The translations under genes were made by a program, and so were the position numbers. A DNA stretch of 64,000 nt from Burkholderiaceae bacterium (GTDB lineage Bacteria > Pseudomonadota > Gammaproteobacteria > Burkholderiales > Burkholderiaceae_C): positions 1,674,001-1,738,000 of the forward strand of contig JAHCKM010000001.1 of the NCBI GenBank assembly GCA_026125795.1. Direction: 5' to 3'. The notes under the pieces were generated by a model. That model saw only the letters and a list, made by a program, of their open reading frames with translations. It searched no databases and was not told the DNA's origin. Positions 8,031-15,952 of this stretch are shown here, in pieces. How positions within the stretch are numbered: the stretch's first letter is position 1; each line of letters opens with the position of its first letter.

Positions 8031-9505
8031 TGGGCATCCTCCCCGGTATTGACACCGCGAAGGAGAGCAGCCGATGGTGTGACCGACTTCCGTGCCCTCG
8101 CGGTGACTGCCTTGCGCGGCTGCCTCTTGAAGGCCCGCATGAGACCCGCGGCGCCGTGGGGTGCCGGAAGGCCACAACGGGCCACTGGATGTAGCGCCAC
8201 GCCTTGGAAGCTGGAGCGCCGATCAATGAGCTCCCCGTCGCGCCTTCCGACACGGGCAGTCATAGCGCAACTGCTAGGAGTCTGTCTATGAGTGCTGATG
8301 TTTCCGTCGGCCTGGACTGGGCCACAACCACGCACGCGGTGTGCATCATCGACGCCACCGGGCACGTGCTCGAGCGCTTCAGCGTCGCTCACGATCGCGA
8401 CGGCCTGGCCGAGCTGCTGCGCCGGCTGGCGCGCTTTGGCCCGCGCGTGCGCATCGCCATCGAGCGCCCCTCGGGCCTCATCGTCGATGCCTTGGTCGAA
8501 GCCGGGCACCAGGTCTTCCCGATACATCCCAACGCCGTGGCAGCCAGCCGGCCGCGCTATCGCAGCCACGGCGCCAAGAGCGATGCCAGCGATGCGTACC
8601 TGCTGGCCGATTTGCTGCGCACCGACGGCCATCGCTGGGCGCCGCTGTCGCCGCAATCGGACTCCATCCGCGCCTTGCGCGCGCTGGTGCGTGCGCGCGA
8701 TGAACTGGTGGCCACCCGCATCGCGTTGGCCAACCAGTTGCGCGCCACGCTGGAGGCCTTCTGGCCCGGCGCTGCGCGCATCTTCGCCGCCGTGGACTCG
8801 CCTATCGGGTTGGCGTTCCTGCGCCGCTATCCAGCGCCGGCCATGGCAGCTCGCTTGGGCCAAGTGCAACTCGGGCGCTTCTTGCGCGCCCAGCACTACA
8901 GCGGTCATCGCAGCCCTGCGCAACTGCTGGCACGCCTGCGCGCCGCAGCGCCTGGACACACCGGCGCGCTGACCACAGCGGCCATGGGCGATGTCGTGCT
9001 GGCCCTGGTGAGCGTGCTCAAGCCCTTGGTCGAGCAACTGGCCTCGCTCACCCGACGCATCGAGCACTTCGTGCACTCGCTGCCCGACGGTCTGATCTTC
9101 ATGTCCTTCCCGCGTGCAGGGCGCGTGTGTGCCGCTCAGATCCTTGCCGAGATCGGCGACGTGCGCGAGCGCTACCCCAGCGATGATCGCCTCGCCGCCG
9201 AGGCCGGTGTCGTGCCGCTGACCTATGAGTCGGGCAAGCGCCGCTGCGTGGGCTTCCGCTGGGCGTGCAATCACCGCTTGCGCCGCGCCATCACCACCTT
9301 GGCCGACAACTCCCGTCATGCCAATCTGTGGGCACGCAACATCTACACCGCCGCTCGTCATCGCGGTTGCGACCATCCACACGCCATCCGCATCCTCGCG
9401 CGCGCCTGGTTGCGCGTCATCTGGCGCGCCTGGGTCGATCGCAAACCCTACGACCCCCAGCTCCACCTCGGCGCCCTCAAGGCTTCGGAGCACGGAGGTT
9501 GACAC
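8031..9505 (+). mobile_element. IS110-family insertion sequence (left end approximate)
   Basis: The element carries one DEDD transposase gene and sits between mmsB and a Bug receptor gene that otherwise look like operon neighbours. The right end lies in the 11 bp between the transposase stop (9502) and the mmsB stop (9514). The left end is not resolved: it lies between the repeat that ends at 8030 and about 8183. There are no terminal inverted repeats, as expected for IS110. A 10-bp word CACTGGATGT occurs at 8183-8192 and at 9503-9512; it contains a CT dinucleotide like the known IS110 recombination core. The 5' noncoding part is where a bridge RNA would be encoded. Confidence 0.7.
8288..9502 (+). 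CDS. IS110-family transposase (DEDD recombinase)
   Basis: This intact 404-residue transposase has an N-terminal RuvC-like DEDD domain: Asp10 (VSVGLDWA), Glu59 (RIAIERPSG), Asp99 and Asp102 (KSDASDAYLLADLLRTD). The C-terminal transposase_20 domain contains FPRAGRVCAAQILAEIGD and PLTYESGKRRCVGFRWACN, with the serine that acts as nucleophile expected near AEAGVVPLTYESGK. It is preceded by TAGGAG. There are no frameshifts, so the element may be active. Enzymes of this family cut and paste through a circular intermediate and are guided by an RNA from the element's own noncoding end. Confidence 0.92.
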   Translation: MSADVSVGLDWATTTHAVCIIDATGHVLERFSVAHDRDGLAELLRRLARFGPRVRIAIERPSGLIVDALVEAGHQVFPIHPNAVAASRPRYRSHGAKSDASDAYLLADLLRTDGHRWAPLSPQSDSIRALRALVRARDELVATRIALANQLRATLEAFWPGAARIFAAVDSPIGLAFLRRYPAPAMAARLGQVQLGRFLRAQHYSGHRSPAQLLARLRAAAPGHTGALTTAAMGDVVLALVSVLKPLVEQLASLTRRIEHFVHSLPDGLIFMSFPRAGRVCAAQILAEIGDVRERYPSDDRLAAEAGVVPLTYESGKRRCVGFRWACNHRLRRAITTLADNSRHANLWARNIYTAARHRGCDHPHAIRILARAWLRVIWRAWVDRKPYDPQLHLGALKASEHGG

Positions 9506-9513
9506 TGGATGTC

Positions 9514-10422
9514 TCATGTGGTCTCCTTGGCGTCGGCGCGCGCGCGCGACGGGTCGAGCAACAAGATGATCGAAGAGAAGTCGAGCCGTGCGCGGCCGTT
9601 GGCGCAGTGCACGGCGTACATCGATGCCGCGGCGGCGCCCAGCGGCGTGGGCGATTGGCCGGCGCTGGCCGCCTGCTGCGCCAGCCGCAGGTCCTTGAGC
9701 ATCAGCTCGGACGCGAAGCCGCCCTCGTAGCCGCGATTCGACGGCGCTGCCGGCACCAGCCCGGGCTCCGGCGCGTAGCTCGTGAGCGCCCAGCACTGGC
9801 CCGACGACTTCGATGCGATCTCGAAGAACTTGCCGCTGTCCAGACCGAGCTTGCGCGCCAGCGCCAGCGCCTCGGACACCGCGAGCATCGAGACGCCGGC
9901 CAGCATGTTGTTGCAGATCTTGGCGGCCTGGCCCGCACCCGCGGCGCCGGCGTGCACGAGGGTCTTGCCCATCGCACGCAACACGTCCTGGGCACGATCG
10001 TAGGCGGCTGCCGAGCCGCCGACCATGAAGGTCAGCGTGCCGGCCGCTGCACCGGCGACGCCGCCGGAGACCGGCGCGTCTAGCGCGGCGAGTCCCTTGC
10101 GCCCGAGTGCTTCGTGGAACGCGGCGCACGACGCCACGTCGATGGTCGAGCAGTCGATCACCAGCGCGCCGTCGCGCAACGGCAGCGCGGCGTCGAGCAG
10201 CACGTCGAGCACGTGCGCGCCGCTGGGCAGCATGGTGATGACGATGTCGGCGCCGTCGACGGCAGCCGCCGCCGACGCGCTCGCGCGCAGGCCTGCCTGT
10301 TCGGCGCGGCCGAGCGCCGCGGCGCTGGCGTCGAAGCAGCGCACGTCGTGGCCTGCGTCCTGCAGTCGACGGGCCATCGGCAACCCCATGTTGCCGACGC
10401 CGATGAAACCGATGATCGCCAT
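9514..10422 (-). CDS. mmsB: 3-hydroxyisobutyrate dehydrogenase family protein
   Basis: This 302-residue beta-hydroxyacid dehydrogenase starts MAIIGFIGVGNMGLPMARRL, the NAD(P) motif GxGxMGxxM. It contains the substrate motif DAPVSGGVAGAAAGTLTFMVGG (about residue 117) and the catalytic-lysine region GAGQAAKICNNMLAGVSM (Lys near 171). It oxidises 3-hydroxyisobutyrate or a similar beta-hydroxyacid to the semialdehyde. The gene follows an aldehyde dehydrogenase gene by 14 bp on the minus strand, matching the two steps of valine-type catabolism. The IS110 element ends just beyond its stop codon without damaging it. Confidence 0.85.
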   Translation of the reverse strand: MAIIGFIGVGNMGLPMARRLQDAGHDVRCFDASAAALGRAEQAGLRASASAAAAVDGADIVITMLPSGAHVLDVLLDAALPLRDGALVIDCSTIDVASCAAFHEALGRKGLAALDAPVSGGVAGAAAGTLTFMVGGSAAAYDRAQDVLRAMGKTLVHAGAAGAGQAAKICNNMLAGVSMLAVSEALALARKLGLDSGKFFEIASKSSGQCWALTSYAPEPGLVPAAPSNRGYEGGFASELMLKDLRLAQQAASAGQSPTPLGAAAASMYAVHCANGRARLDFSSIILLLDPSRARADAKETT

Positions 10423-10436
10423 GTTGGCCTCCGGCC

Positions 10437-11936
10437 TCAGTTCATGTTGAAGATGACCGTCTTCTTGTGCGTGAAGTGCTCGAGCATCGCCTCCAGCGAC
10501 GCTTCGCGTCCGAGGCCCGACTGCTTGATGCCGCCGTACGAAAGGCCGGGCTGCACCACAATGTTCTGGTTCACCTGCACGAAGCCGGCCTGCAGGCGCC
10601 GCGTCGCGTCGAGCGCGGTCTTCAGGTCGCGCGTCCAGATCGTGGCGGCCAGCCCGTAAGCGCTGTCGTTGGCCATGGCGATGGCCTCGTCGTAGCTGCG
10701 AAAGCGGATCACGCAGGTGACCGGGCCGAAGATCTCCTCGCGTGCCAGGCGGCAGCCGTTGTCGAGCCCGGTGAAGATCACCGGCCTGACGAACAGGCCC
10801 TGGCGCAGGTGGTCCTGCGCGGGCAGGGCGCTGCACTCGAGCGCCTTCGCGCCGGGCATCGCACGGCCGCTCTCGATGTAGTCGAGCACCTTGGCGAGCT
10901 GGGTGCGCGAGATGAGGGTGCCGATGTCGGTCGCTTCGTCGAGCGGGTCGCCCATCGTCATCGCATCGACGCGCGCCTTCAGCGCCGTGACGAACGCATC
11001 GTGAACCGCGTCGTGGACGAGGATGCGGCTGGCGGCGGTGCAGCTCTGCCCCTGCCGCGTGAAGCGCATGCCGGCCACCGCGCCGTTGACGGCCTTGTCG
11101 ATGTCGGCGTCGCCCATCACGATCATCGGGCTCTTGCCGCCGAGCTCGAGCGTGACCGGGATCAGCTTCTCGCCGGCCATGCGCGCGACGATGCGGCCGG
11201 TCTCCACCGAGCCGGTGAACGTCACCTTGCCGACCTGCGGATGCGCGACCAGCGGCGCGCCGCACTCCGGACCGAAGCCCGAGACGATGTTGAGCACGCC
11301 GGCGGGCAGCTTCTGGTTGAGGATCTGGCACACGCGCAGCACGGCCAGCGGCGCCTCTTCGGCCGACTTGACCACCACCGTGTTGCCGGCCACCAGCGCC
11401 GGCGCGATCTTCAGCGCCATCAGCATCATCGGCGCGTTCCACGGGATGATCACGCCGACCACGCCGATCGGTTCGCGCTGCGTGACGGTGAGCATCTCCG
11501 GGTTGAACGGCACCGATTCGCCCTTGAGCTCCGAGGCCAGGCCGCCATAGAACTGCAGCGCATCGGCCACCACGCCAGCCTCGACGCGGCTTTCGGTGCG
11601 CAGGGCTTTGCCGGTCTCGAGCGCGACCAGCCGGCCCAGCTCTTCAACGTGCTCGGCGAGCAGCCGCGCGCAGTCGCTCACGAGAGCGCCGCGCTTGCGC
11701 GCCGGCATCGCGGCCCACGCGATTTGCGCACGCGCGGCGGCGCTCACGGCGCGATGGATGTCGTCGTTGTCACCGAGCGCGGCGTTGGCGACTTCGCGTC
11801 CGGTGGCCGGATTCACCACGGCAAAGGTCTTGCCGGAGGCGGCGCGCACAAGCTGGCCCGCGATCAGATGGTGTCCACCGATCGCGGCGGCGAGGCGGTG
11901 CGGGTCGGTGTCGGGCACGAGGGGCTGCGGGTTCAT
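10437..11936 (-). CDS. NAD-dependent aldehyde dehydrogenase
   Basis: This 499-residue enzyme is a full-length aldehyde dehydrogenase. The general base is in VTLELGGKSPMIV, the nucleophilic cysteine in RQGQSCTAASRI, and the family motifs IIPWNAPMMLMALKIAPAL and EEIFGPVTCVIRF are present. It oxidises an aldehyde to the acid in the cytoplasm; being next to mmsB it may act on the semialdehyde product, although betaine aldehyde is another option given the choline-sulfatase-like gene upstream. AAGGAA precedes ATG 11936. The gene starts 11 bp after the sulfatase stop, so the genes form one minus-strand operon. Confidence 0.9.
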   Translation of the reverse strand: MNPQPLVPDTDPHRLAAAIGGHHLIAGQLVRAASGKTFAVVNPATGREVANAALGDNDDIHRAVSAAARAQIAWAAMPARKRGALVSDCARLLAEHVEELGRLVALETGKALRTESRVEAGVVADALQFYGGLASELKGESVPFNPEMLTVTQREPIGVVGVIIPWNAPMMLMALKIAPALVAGNTVVVKSAEEAPLAVLRVCQILNQKLPAGVLNIVSGFGPECGAPLVAHPQVGKVTFTGSVETGRIVARMAGEKLIPVTLELGGKSPMIVMGDADIDKAVNGAVAGMRFTRQGQSCTAASRILVHDAVHDAFVTALKARVDAMTMGDPLDEATDIGTLISRTQLAKVLDYIESGRAMPGAKALECSALPAQDHLRQGLFVRPVIFTGLDNGCRLAREEIFGPVTCVIRFRSYDEAIAMANDSAYGLAATIWTRDLKTALDATRRLQAGFVQVNQNIVVQPGLSYGGIKQSGLGREASLEAMLEHFTHKKTVIFNMN

Positions 11937-11947
11937 CGGACGTTCCT

Positions 11948-13483
11948 TCATTCCGCGGTTGAGGCCAGCGGGGGCCAGCGCTTCTTGACCTTGATCACGC
12001 GCGCGCTGCCGCGACGCACGAAGCGCTTGGTGTCGTCGACCTGTGCCTGGTAGTCCCACGCCGGCTGCGAGTCGGCCGGCAACGAGTTGATGAACTTGCG
12101 CCGCGCCTGGCTGGCCAGCACCTGCGCGGTGATGGCCTCGGGGTCCCAGCGCGCGAGCACCGCGGCCTTGAGCACCGCCAGCACGTCGGGCCGCGCGGCG
12201 GCGATGTTGCTGAGCTCGTGCGGGTCCTGCTCCATGTCGAACAGCAGGTCCGGGTGGCCGTGCGTGTAGACGTACTTGTAGCGGCCGCGGCGCAGCATGC
12301 AGCACGGACCGGTCACGCCTTCAGCGGTGTATTCGCTGAAGGCCTCGCGCGATTCATGGGTCTGGCCGCCTTCGTCGCCGGTGGCCAGCAGCGGCGCGAG
12401 GCTGCGCCCGTCGATCGGCTCGACCCACTGCGGCGACCGGCCGTCGGCCGCGAAGTCGAGCAGCGTCGGCAGCAGATCGACATGCGACACCGGCTGCGCG
12501 ATGCGCCGGTGCCGCGGCCGGCGCGGATCGTGCACCAGCAGCGGCACCTTGGCCGACCAGTCGAAGAACACGCGCTTGAACCACATGCCGCGCTCGCCCA
12601 GCATGTCGCCGTGGTCCGACGTGAAGACGACGATGGTGTTGTCGGCAAACTTCGTGCGCTGCAGCGTCTCGAGCAGTCGGCCCACCTTGTCGTCGATGTA
12701 GCTCACCATCGCGTAGTACGCGTGGCGCGCGCGCTGCACCTGCTCGTCGGAGGCGCCGCCGTGGTTCAGGCCGTGCGAGTGCTGCACCCACTGGCTGAGC
12801 TTGTCGCGCTGCGCCATCGGCATGTCGCCGACGATCGGCAGGTTGATCTCGTCGGCCGAGTAGCGCGCGAGGTACTCGGGCAGGATGTGATACGGCGGAT
12901 GCGGGTGCGTGTACGACACGCACAGCATGAAGGGCTGCTCGTCTTCGCGCGCCAGGTCGTACAGGCGCTGGATGGCCTTGGCTTCGACCTCTTCGTCGTA
13001 GTCGAGCTGCAGGCTGCGATAGCAGGAGCCGCTCTCGTCGACCGTGCTGAGGTTGTGGCCGGGTGAGTAGAAGCTGAACTCGCCTTCGGCCCAGTCGGCC
13101 ACCCAGCCGAAATCGGCGGGATAGATGTCGGTGGTGAGCCGCTCCTGGAAGCCATGCTTCTGGTCCGGCCCCACGAAGTGCATCTTGCCGCTGAGGATGG
13201 TCTTGTAGCCCTGCTGCGCGAGGTAGTGGCCAACGGTGGGCGTGGCGGCCTGGAACTCGCAGGCGTTGTCGAAGGCGCCGATGCGCGACGCGTACTGGCC
13301 CGACAGCAGCGAGAAGCGCGCCGGCGCGCACAGCGGAAAGTTGCAGTACGCGTTGTTGAATACGCTCGAGCGCTCGGCCAGCGCCGCGAGGTGCGGCGCC
13401 TTGACGGCCGGGTTGCCATGGAAGGGCAGCACCGGCGCCGACAGCTGATCGGCCATCACGAACAGGAAATTGGGCTTGCGCAT
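11948..13483 (-). CDS. betC: sulfatase, choline-sulfatase-like
   Basis: This 511-residue protein is an arylsulfatase-superfamily enzyme close in length and layout to choline-sulfatase. It starts MRKPNFLFVMADQLSAPVLP with metal ligands near the N-terminus, carries the formylglycine motif C52-A-P-A-R with FSLLSGQYASR, and has SGKMHFVGPDQKHGF and FTSDHGDMLGERGMWFK. The cysteine would need conversion to formylglycine by a maturase not in this window. The likely reaction is hydrolysis of choline O-sulfate to choline and sulfate. No signal peptide is visible, consistent with a cytoplasmic enzyme. It heads the minus-strand operon running to the GntR gene. Confidence 0.84.
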   Translation of the reverse strand: MRKPNFLFVMADQLSAPVLPFHGNPAVKAPHLAALAERSSVFNNAYCNFPLCAPARFSLLSGQYASRIGAFDNACEFQAATPTVGHYLAQQGYKTILSGKMHFVGPDQKHGFQERLTTDIYPADFGWVADWAEGEFSFYSPGHNLSTVDESGSCYRSLQLDYDEEVEAKAIQRLYDLAREDEQPFMLCVSYTHPHPPYHILPEYLARYSADEINLPIVGDMPMAQRDKLSQWVQHSHGLNHGGASDEQVQRARHAYYAMVSYIDDKVGRLLETLQRTKFADNTIVVFTSDHGDMLGERGMWFKRVFFDWSAKVPLLVHDPRRPRHRRIAQPVSHVDLLPTLLDFAADGRSPQWVEPIDGRSLAPLLATGDEGGQTHESREAFSEYTAEGVTGPCCMLRRGRYKYVYTHGHPDLLFDMEQDPHELSNIAAARPDVLAVLKAAVLARWDPEAITAQVLASQARRKFINSLPADSQPAWDYQAQVDDTKRFVRRGSARVIKVKKRWPPLASTAE

Positions 13484-13505
13484 GGGCGTCCTGAGTTGCA
13501 CAATG

Positions 13506-13528
13506 ATTGCATGCAGATTGTATGCAAT
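13506..13528. promoter_or_regulatory. candidate GntR-type operator upstream of betC
   Basis: Perfect 7-bp arms ATTGCAT and ATGCAAT, 9 bp apart, lie 23 bp before the betC start. The right half also contains ATTG-TATG-CAAT, close to the ATTGTATACAAT type of FCD GntR operator. The GntR gene at the end of this operon is the obvious candidate regulator. Inferred from symmetry and context. Confidence 0.45.
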
Positions 13529-13559
13529 ACAGAAAGCTTGTCGAGCACAGGGACAAACC

Positions 13560-13702
13560 ATGAGCCCCGCCCGGCCGCCCGAAGGGGCTCATTCCCTCTC
13601 GGAGGGACAGGGCCGAAGGCCCAAGGGAGTACCAATGAGCCCCGCCCGGCCGCCCGAAGGGGCTCATTCCTGGAACAGGGCCGAAGGCCCAAGGGAGCAC
13701 CA
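13560..13702 (+). repeat. 75-bp structured 5'-UTR repeat, tandem copies B and C
   Basis: Copy B (13560-13634) and copy C (13635-13702) each start with ATGAGCCCC pairing with GGGGCTCAT, then end with the hairpin GGGCC-GAA-GGCCC and the Shine-Dalgarno AAGGGAG. Copy B also has TCCCTC paired with GAGGGA; copy C lost this middle stem by a 7-bp shortening. Copy C ends exactly at the CoA-transferase start codon. The two copies form one open frame of 48 codons beginning MSPARPPEGAHS, whose TGA overlaps the CoA-transferase ATG. Confidence 0.8.
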
Positions 13703-14920
13703 ATGACTGATGACCATCCGCTGCCGCTGGCCGGCATCCGCGTGCTGGACCTGACGCGCGCGCTGGCCGGACCGTTCTGCACGATGATCCTCGGCGACCT
13801 CGGCGCCGACGTGATCAAGGTCGAGCCGATCGGCGGCGACATGATCCGCCAGTGGGGGCCGTTCGACCGCGGCACCAGCGCGTACTACCTGAGCGGCAAT
13901 CGCAACAAGCGTGCGCTGGCGGTGGACTTCCGCAACCCGCGCGCGCTGGAGCTGCTGCGCTCGATGGCGTTGCGCTGCGACGTGCTGGTGGAGAACTTCA
14001 GGCCCGGCGCCGCCGAGTCGATGGGGCTGGACCACGACACGCTTGCCGCGCGCAACGAGCGGCTCATCCATGCCAGCGTCACCGGCTTCGGGCGCAGCGG
14101 ACCGGCGGGCAACCGCCCCGGGTTCGACCAGATCGCTCAGGGCTATTCCGGCCTGATGAGCGTCACCGGCTCCGAAGCATCGGGGCCGGTGCGCGTGGGT
14201 GTGGCGATCGGCGACCAGGCGGCGGGCATGTGGTGCGCCATCGGCATCCTCGCGGCGCTGGCCGAGCGCGTTTCCACGGGCAAGGGCCGGCGTGTCGAGA
14301 CCTCGCTGCTGGCGGGCCTGGTGGGACTGATGAGCGTGCAGGCCCAGCGCTATCTCAGCCTGGGCGAGGTTGCGGGACTGGCCGGCAATACACACCCGGT
14401 GATCGCGCCTTACGGCGTGTTCGAGACGGCCGACGGGCCGTTGAACATCGCGCCGGCCACCGAGGACATGTGGAAGCGTTTGTGCCAGGTAGTCGGCTTG
14501 TTGCACCTGACCGACGATCCGCGTTATGCCACCAACGCCGCCCGCATCCAGCGGCGGCAGGAGCTGAAGGCAGTCATCGAGGCCAGGCTGCGCGAAGGCA
14601 CGCGCAGCCAGTGGTCCGACAGACTGCTGGCGGCCGATATTCCGGCCGGGCCGATCAACACGCTGGCCGACGTGTTTGCCGACGAGCAGGTCCGGCATCT
14701 GGGTCTGGTGGAGGAGGTGACGCATGCCGAGCTTGGGCGCATCCGGCAGGTGGGAAGCCCCGTCGTGCTCGACGGCCGGCACGGGCGCAGCATCCGTCGT
14801 GCACCACCGGCGCTGGGCGAACACACGTTCGAGATCCTCGAGGAGTTCGGCTACTCGCGCAGCGATCTGCAGGCGCTGGCCGGCGCCGGCGTGATCCGGC
14901 AGCATCGAGAGCCGCGATGA
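13703..14920 (+). CDS. CaiB/BaiF (class III) CoA-transferase
   Basis: This 405-residue protein belongs to the formyl-CoA transferase-like family: GIRVLDLTRALAGPFCTMILGDLGADVIKVE, VLVENFRPGA, and the catalytic-aspartate region NRPGFDQIAQGYSGLMSVTG near residue 140. It would transfer CoA between carboxylic acids. ATG 13703 follows AAGGGAG at 9 bp; longer frames upstream are just the repeat element read through. It overlaps the enoyl-CoA hydratase-like gene by 4 bp, so acid activation and hydration of the CoA ester are probably consecutive steps. The substrate is unknown. Confidence 0.9.
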   Translation: MTDDHPLPLAGIRVLDLTRALAGPFCTMILGDLGADVIKVEPIGGDMIRQWGPFDRGTSAYYLSGNRNKRALAVDFRNPRALELLRSMALRCDVLVENFRPGAAESMGLDHDTLAARNERLIHASVTGFGRSGPAGNRPGFDQIAQGYSGLMSVTGSEASGPVRVGVAIGDQAAGMWCAIGILAALAERVSTGKGRRVETSLLAGLVGLMSVQAQRYLSLGEVAGLAGNTHPVIAPYGVFETADGPLNIAPATEDMWKRLCQVVGLLHLTDDPRYATNAARIQRRQELKAVIEARLREGTRSQWSDRLLAADIPAGPINTLADVFADEQVRHLGLVEEVTHAELGRIRQVGSPVVLDGRHGRSIRRAPPALGEHTFEILEEFGYSRSDLQALAGAGVIRQHREPR

Positions 14921-15651
14921 GCGCCGGCGTGCCTCCGACGCTCGACATCGACGGCGACACCGCGACCCTCACGTTGCGCAGGCCGTCGCAGCACAACCGG
15001 ATCGATCCCGACGATCCGCCGCTGATCTGCCGACACCTCGAACGGGTTCGCGGGCACACCACGCTGCGGTTGCTGGTGGTCACCGGCGAGGGCGACAAGA
15101 CCTTCTGTTCCGGCTACACGCTGGCGCGCATCGGCACGCACCTGGACCGCTCGCTCGAGGACATGCTCGATGCACTCGAAGCGCTCGAGATCCCCACGCT
15201 GTGCCTGATGAACGGCAGCGCTTATGGCGGCGGCACCGACCTGGCGATGGCATGCGACTTCCGAATCGGCGTGCGGGGCTGCCGGCTGTTCATGCCGGCG
15301 GCGCGCTTCGGGCTGCACTACTACCCGGGCGGCCTGCGCCGCTTCGTCACCCGGCTGGGCCCGACGGCGACGAAGAAGATCTTCCTCACCGCCGCGTCGC
15401 TCGGCGATGAAGAGCTGCTGCGCATCGGGTTTCTCACCGAGCTGGTGGATCGACGGGATCTTTCCGCAACGCTCGACCGGTACCGCCAAGACATACGAGG
15501 TTGCGAGGCTGCTGCGCTGAGGTCGATGAAGCAGCACATCGACCGCATCGCATGCGGCACGTGGAACGAAGAGCTCGGGCGCGCCGCCTACCACGCATCG
15601 CTGCGATCAACCGAGACCCTGCGGCGGCTGGCGAGCCTCGACGCCGGCTGA
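14917..15651 (+). CDS. enoyl-CoA hydratase/isomerase family protein
   Basis: This 244-residue crotonase-fold protein has the oxyanion-hole segments KTFCSGYTLARIG and MNGSAYGGGTDLAMACDFRIG. The usual second glutamate-bearing stretch is replaced by FGLHYYPGGLRRFVTRLG, so the exact chemistry (hydration, isomerisation or decarboxylation) is uncertain. It is translationally coupled to the CoA-transferase gene, which indicates it acts on that enzyme's CoA-ester product. Confidence 0.86.
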   Translation: MSAGVPPTLDIDGDTATLTLRRPSQHNRIDPDDPPLICRHLERVRGHTTLRLLVVTGEGDKTFCSGYTLARIGTHLDRSLEDMLDALEALEIPTLCLMNGSAYGGGTDLAMACDFRIGVRGCRLFMPAARFGLHYYPGGLRRFVTRLGPTATKKIFLTAASLGDEELLRIGFLTELVDRRDLSATLDRYRQDIRGCEAAALRSMKQHIDRIACGTWNEELGRAAYHASLRSTETLRRLASLDAG

Positions 15652-15739
15652 TCGGCCGCAGGCGAGTTTACAGGTGGACTGGATGAACGTACAGTCACCG
15701 TCCCGCTCAAGACGCGCATCTCATTGCCTTGCTGTTGCG

Positions 15740-15949
15740 ATGAACGCCCCACTGCTTCCTGAAGTCCTGCTCGGTCTGCAACGAGGCGATGAACCGAGCC
15801 TGCCGCTCGAGCGCGCAGGCGTGCAGAGCTACGTCTGGCACAGCCGCTTCGGTCCCATGCTGATCGAGGTGCGAGACGGCGTGACGTTCGTCAACGGCGC
15901 GCGTGTCGTCTCCGCGGCGGAGCTGCGCAGCGTGCGTTGCGCAGGTTGA
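15740..15949 (+). CDS. small hypothetical protein, 69 residues
   Basis: The frame starting at ATG 15740 encodes MNAPLLPEVLLGLQRGDEPS and continues with VQSYVWHSRFGPMLIEVRDGVTFVNG. I recognise no family. It lies 3 bp before the helicase gene in the same direction, which suggests co-transcription. The beta-rich C-terminal half looks like a real folded protein. No signal peptide or membrane segment is visible. Confidence 0.6.
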   Translation: MNAPLLPEVLLGLQRGDEPSLPLERAGVQSYVWHSRFGPMLIEVRDGVTFVNGARVVSAAELRSVRCAG

Positions 15950-15952
15950 GGC

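Noticed and set aside
7956-8177. Longer N-terminus for the Bug receptor gene running through the repeat
   Set aside because: It would place a proline- and glycine-rich stretch before the signal peptide; the repeat carries its own ribosome binding site for ATG at 7955.
9503-9512. The 10-bp word at both sides of IS110 as a simple target-site duplication
   Set aside because: IS110 elements usually make no duplication, and the left copy lies well inside the likely noncoding end; left unresolved and reported as a possible core or guide match.
8027-10129. A 700-codon minus-strand frame over the IS110 element and mmsB
   Set aside because: It crosses a transposase gene and part of mmsB in the wrong frame and has no recognisable domain.
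11948-13483. Linking betC here with the GMC oxidoreductase at 27057 as a betaine pathway
   Set aside because: They are 14 kb apart in different operons with different regulators, and the oxidoreductase substrate cannot be read from sequence.
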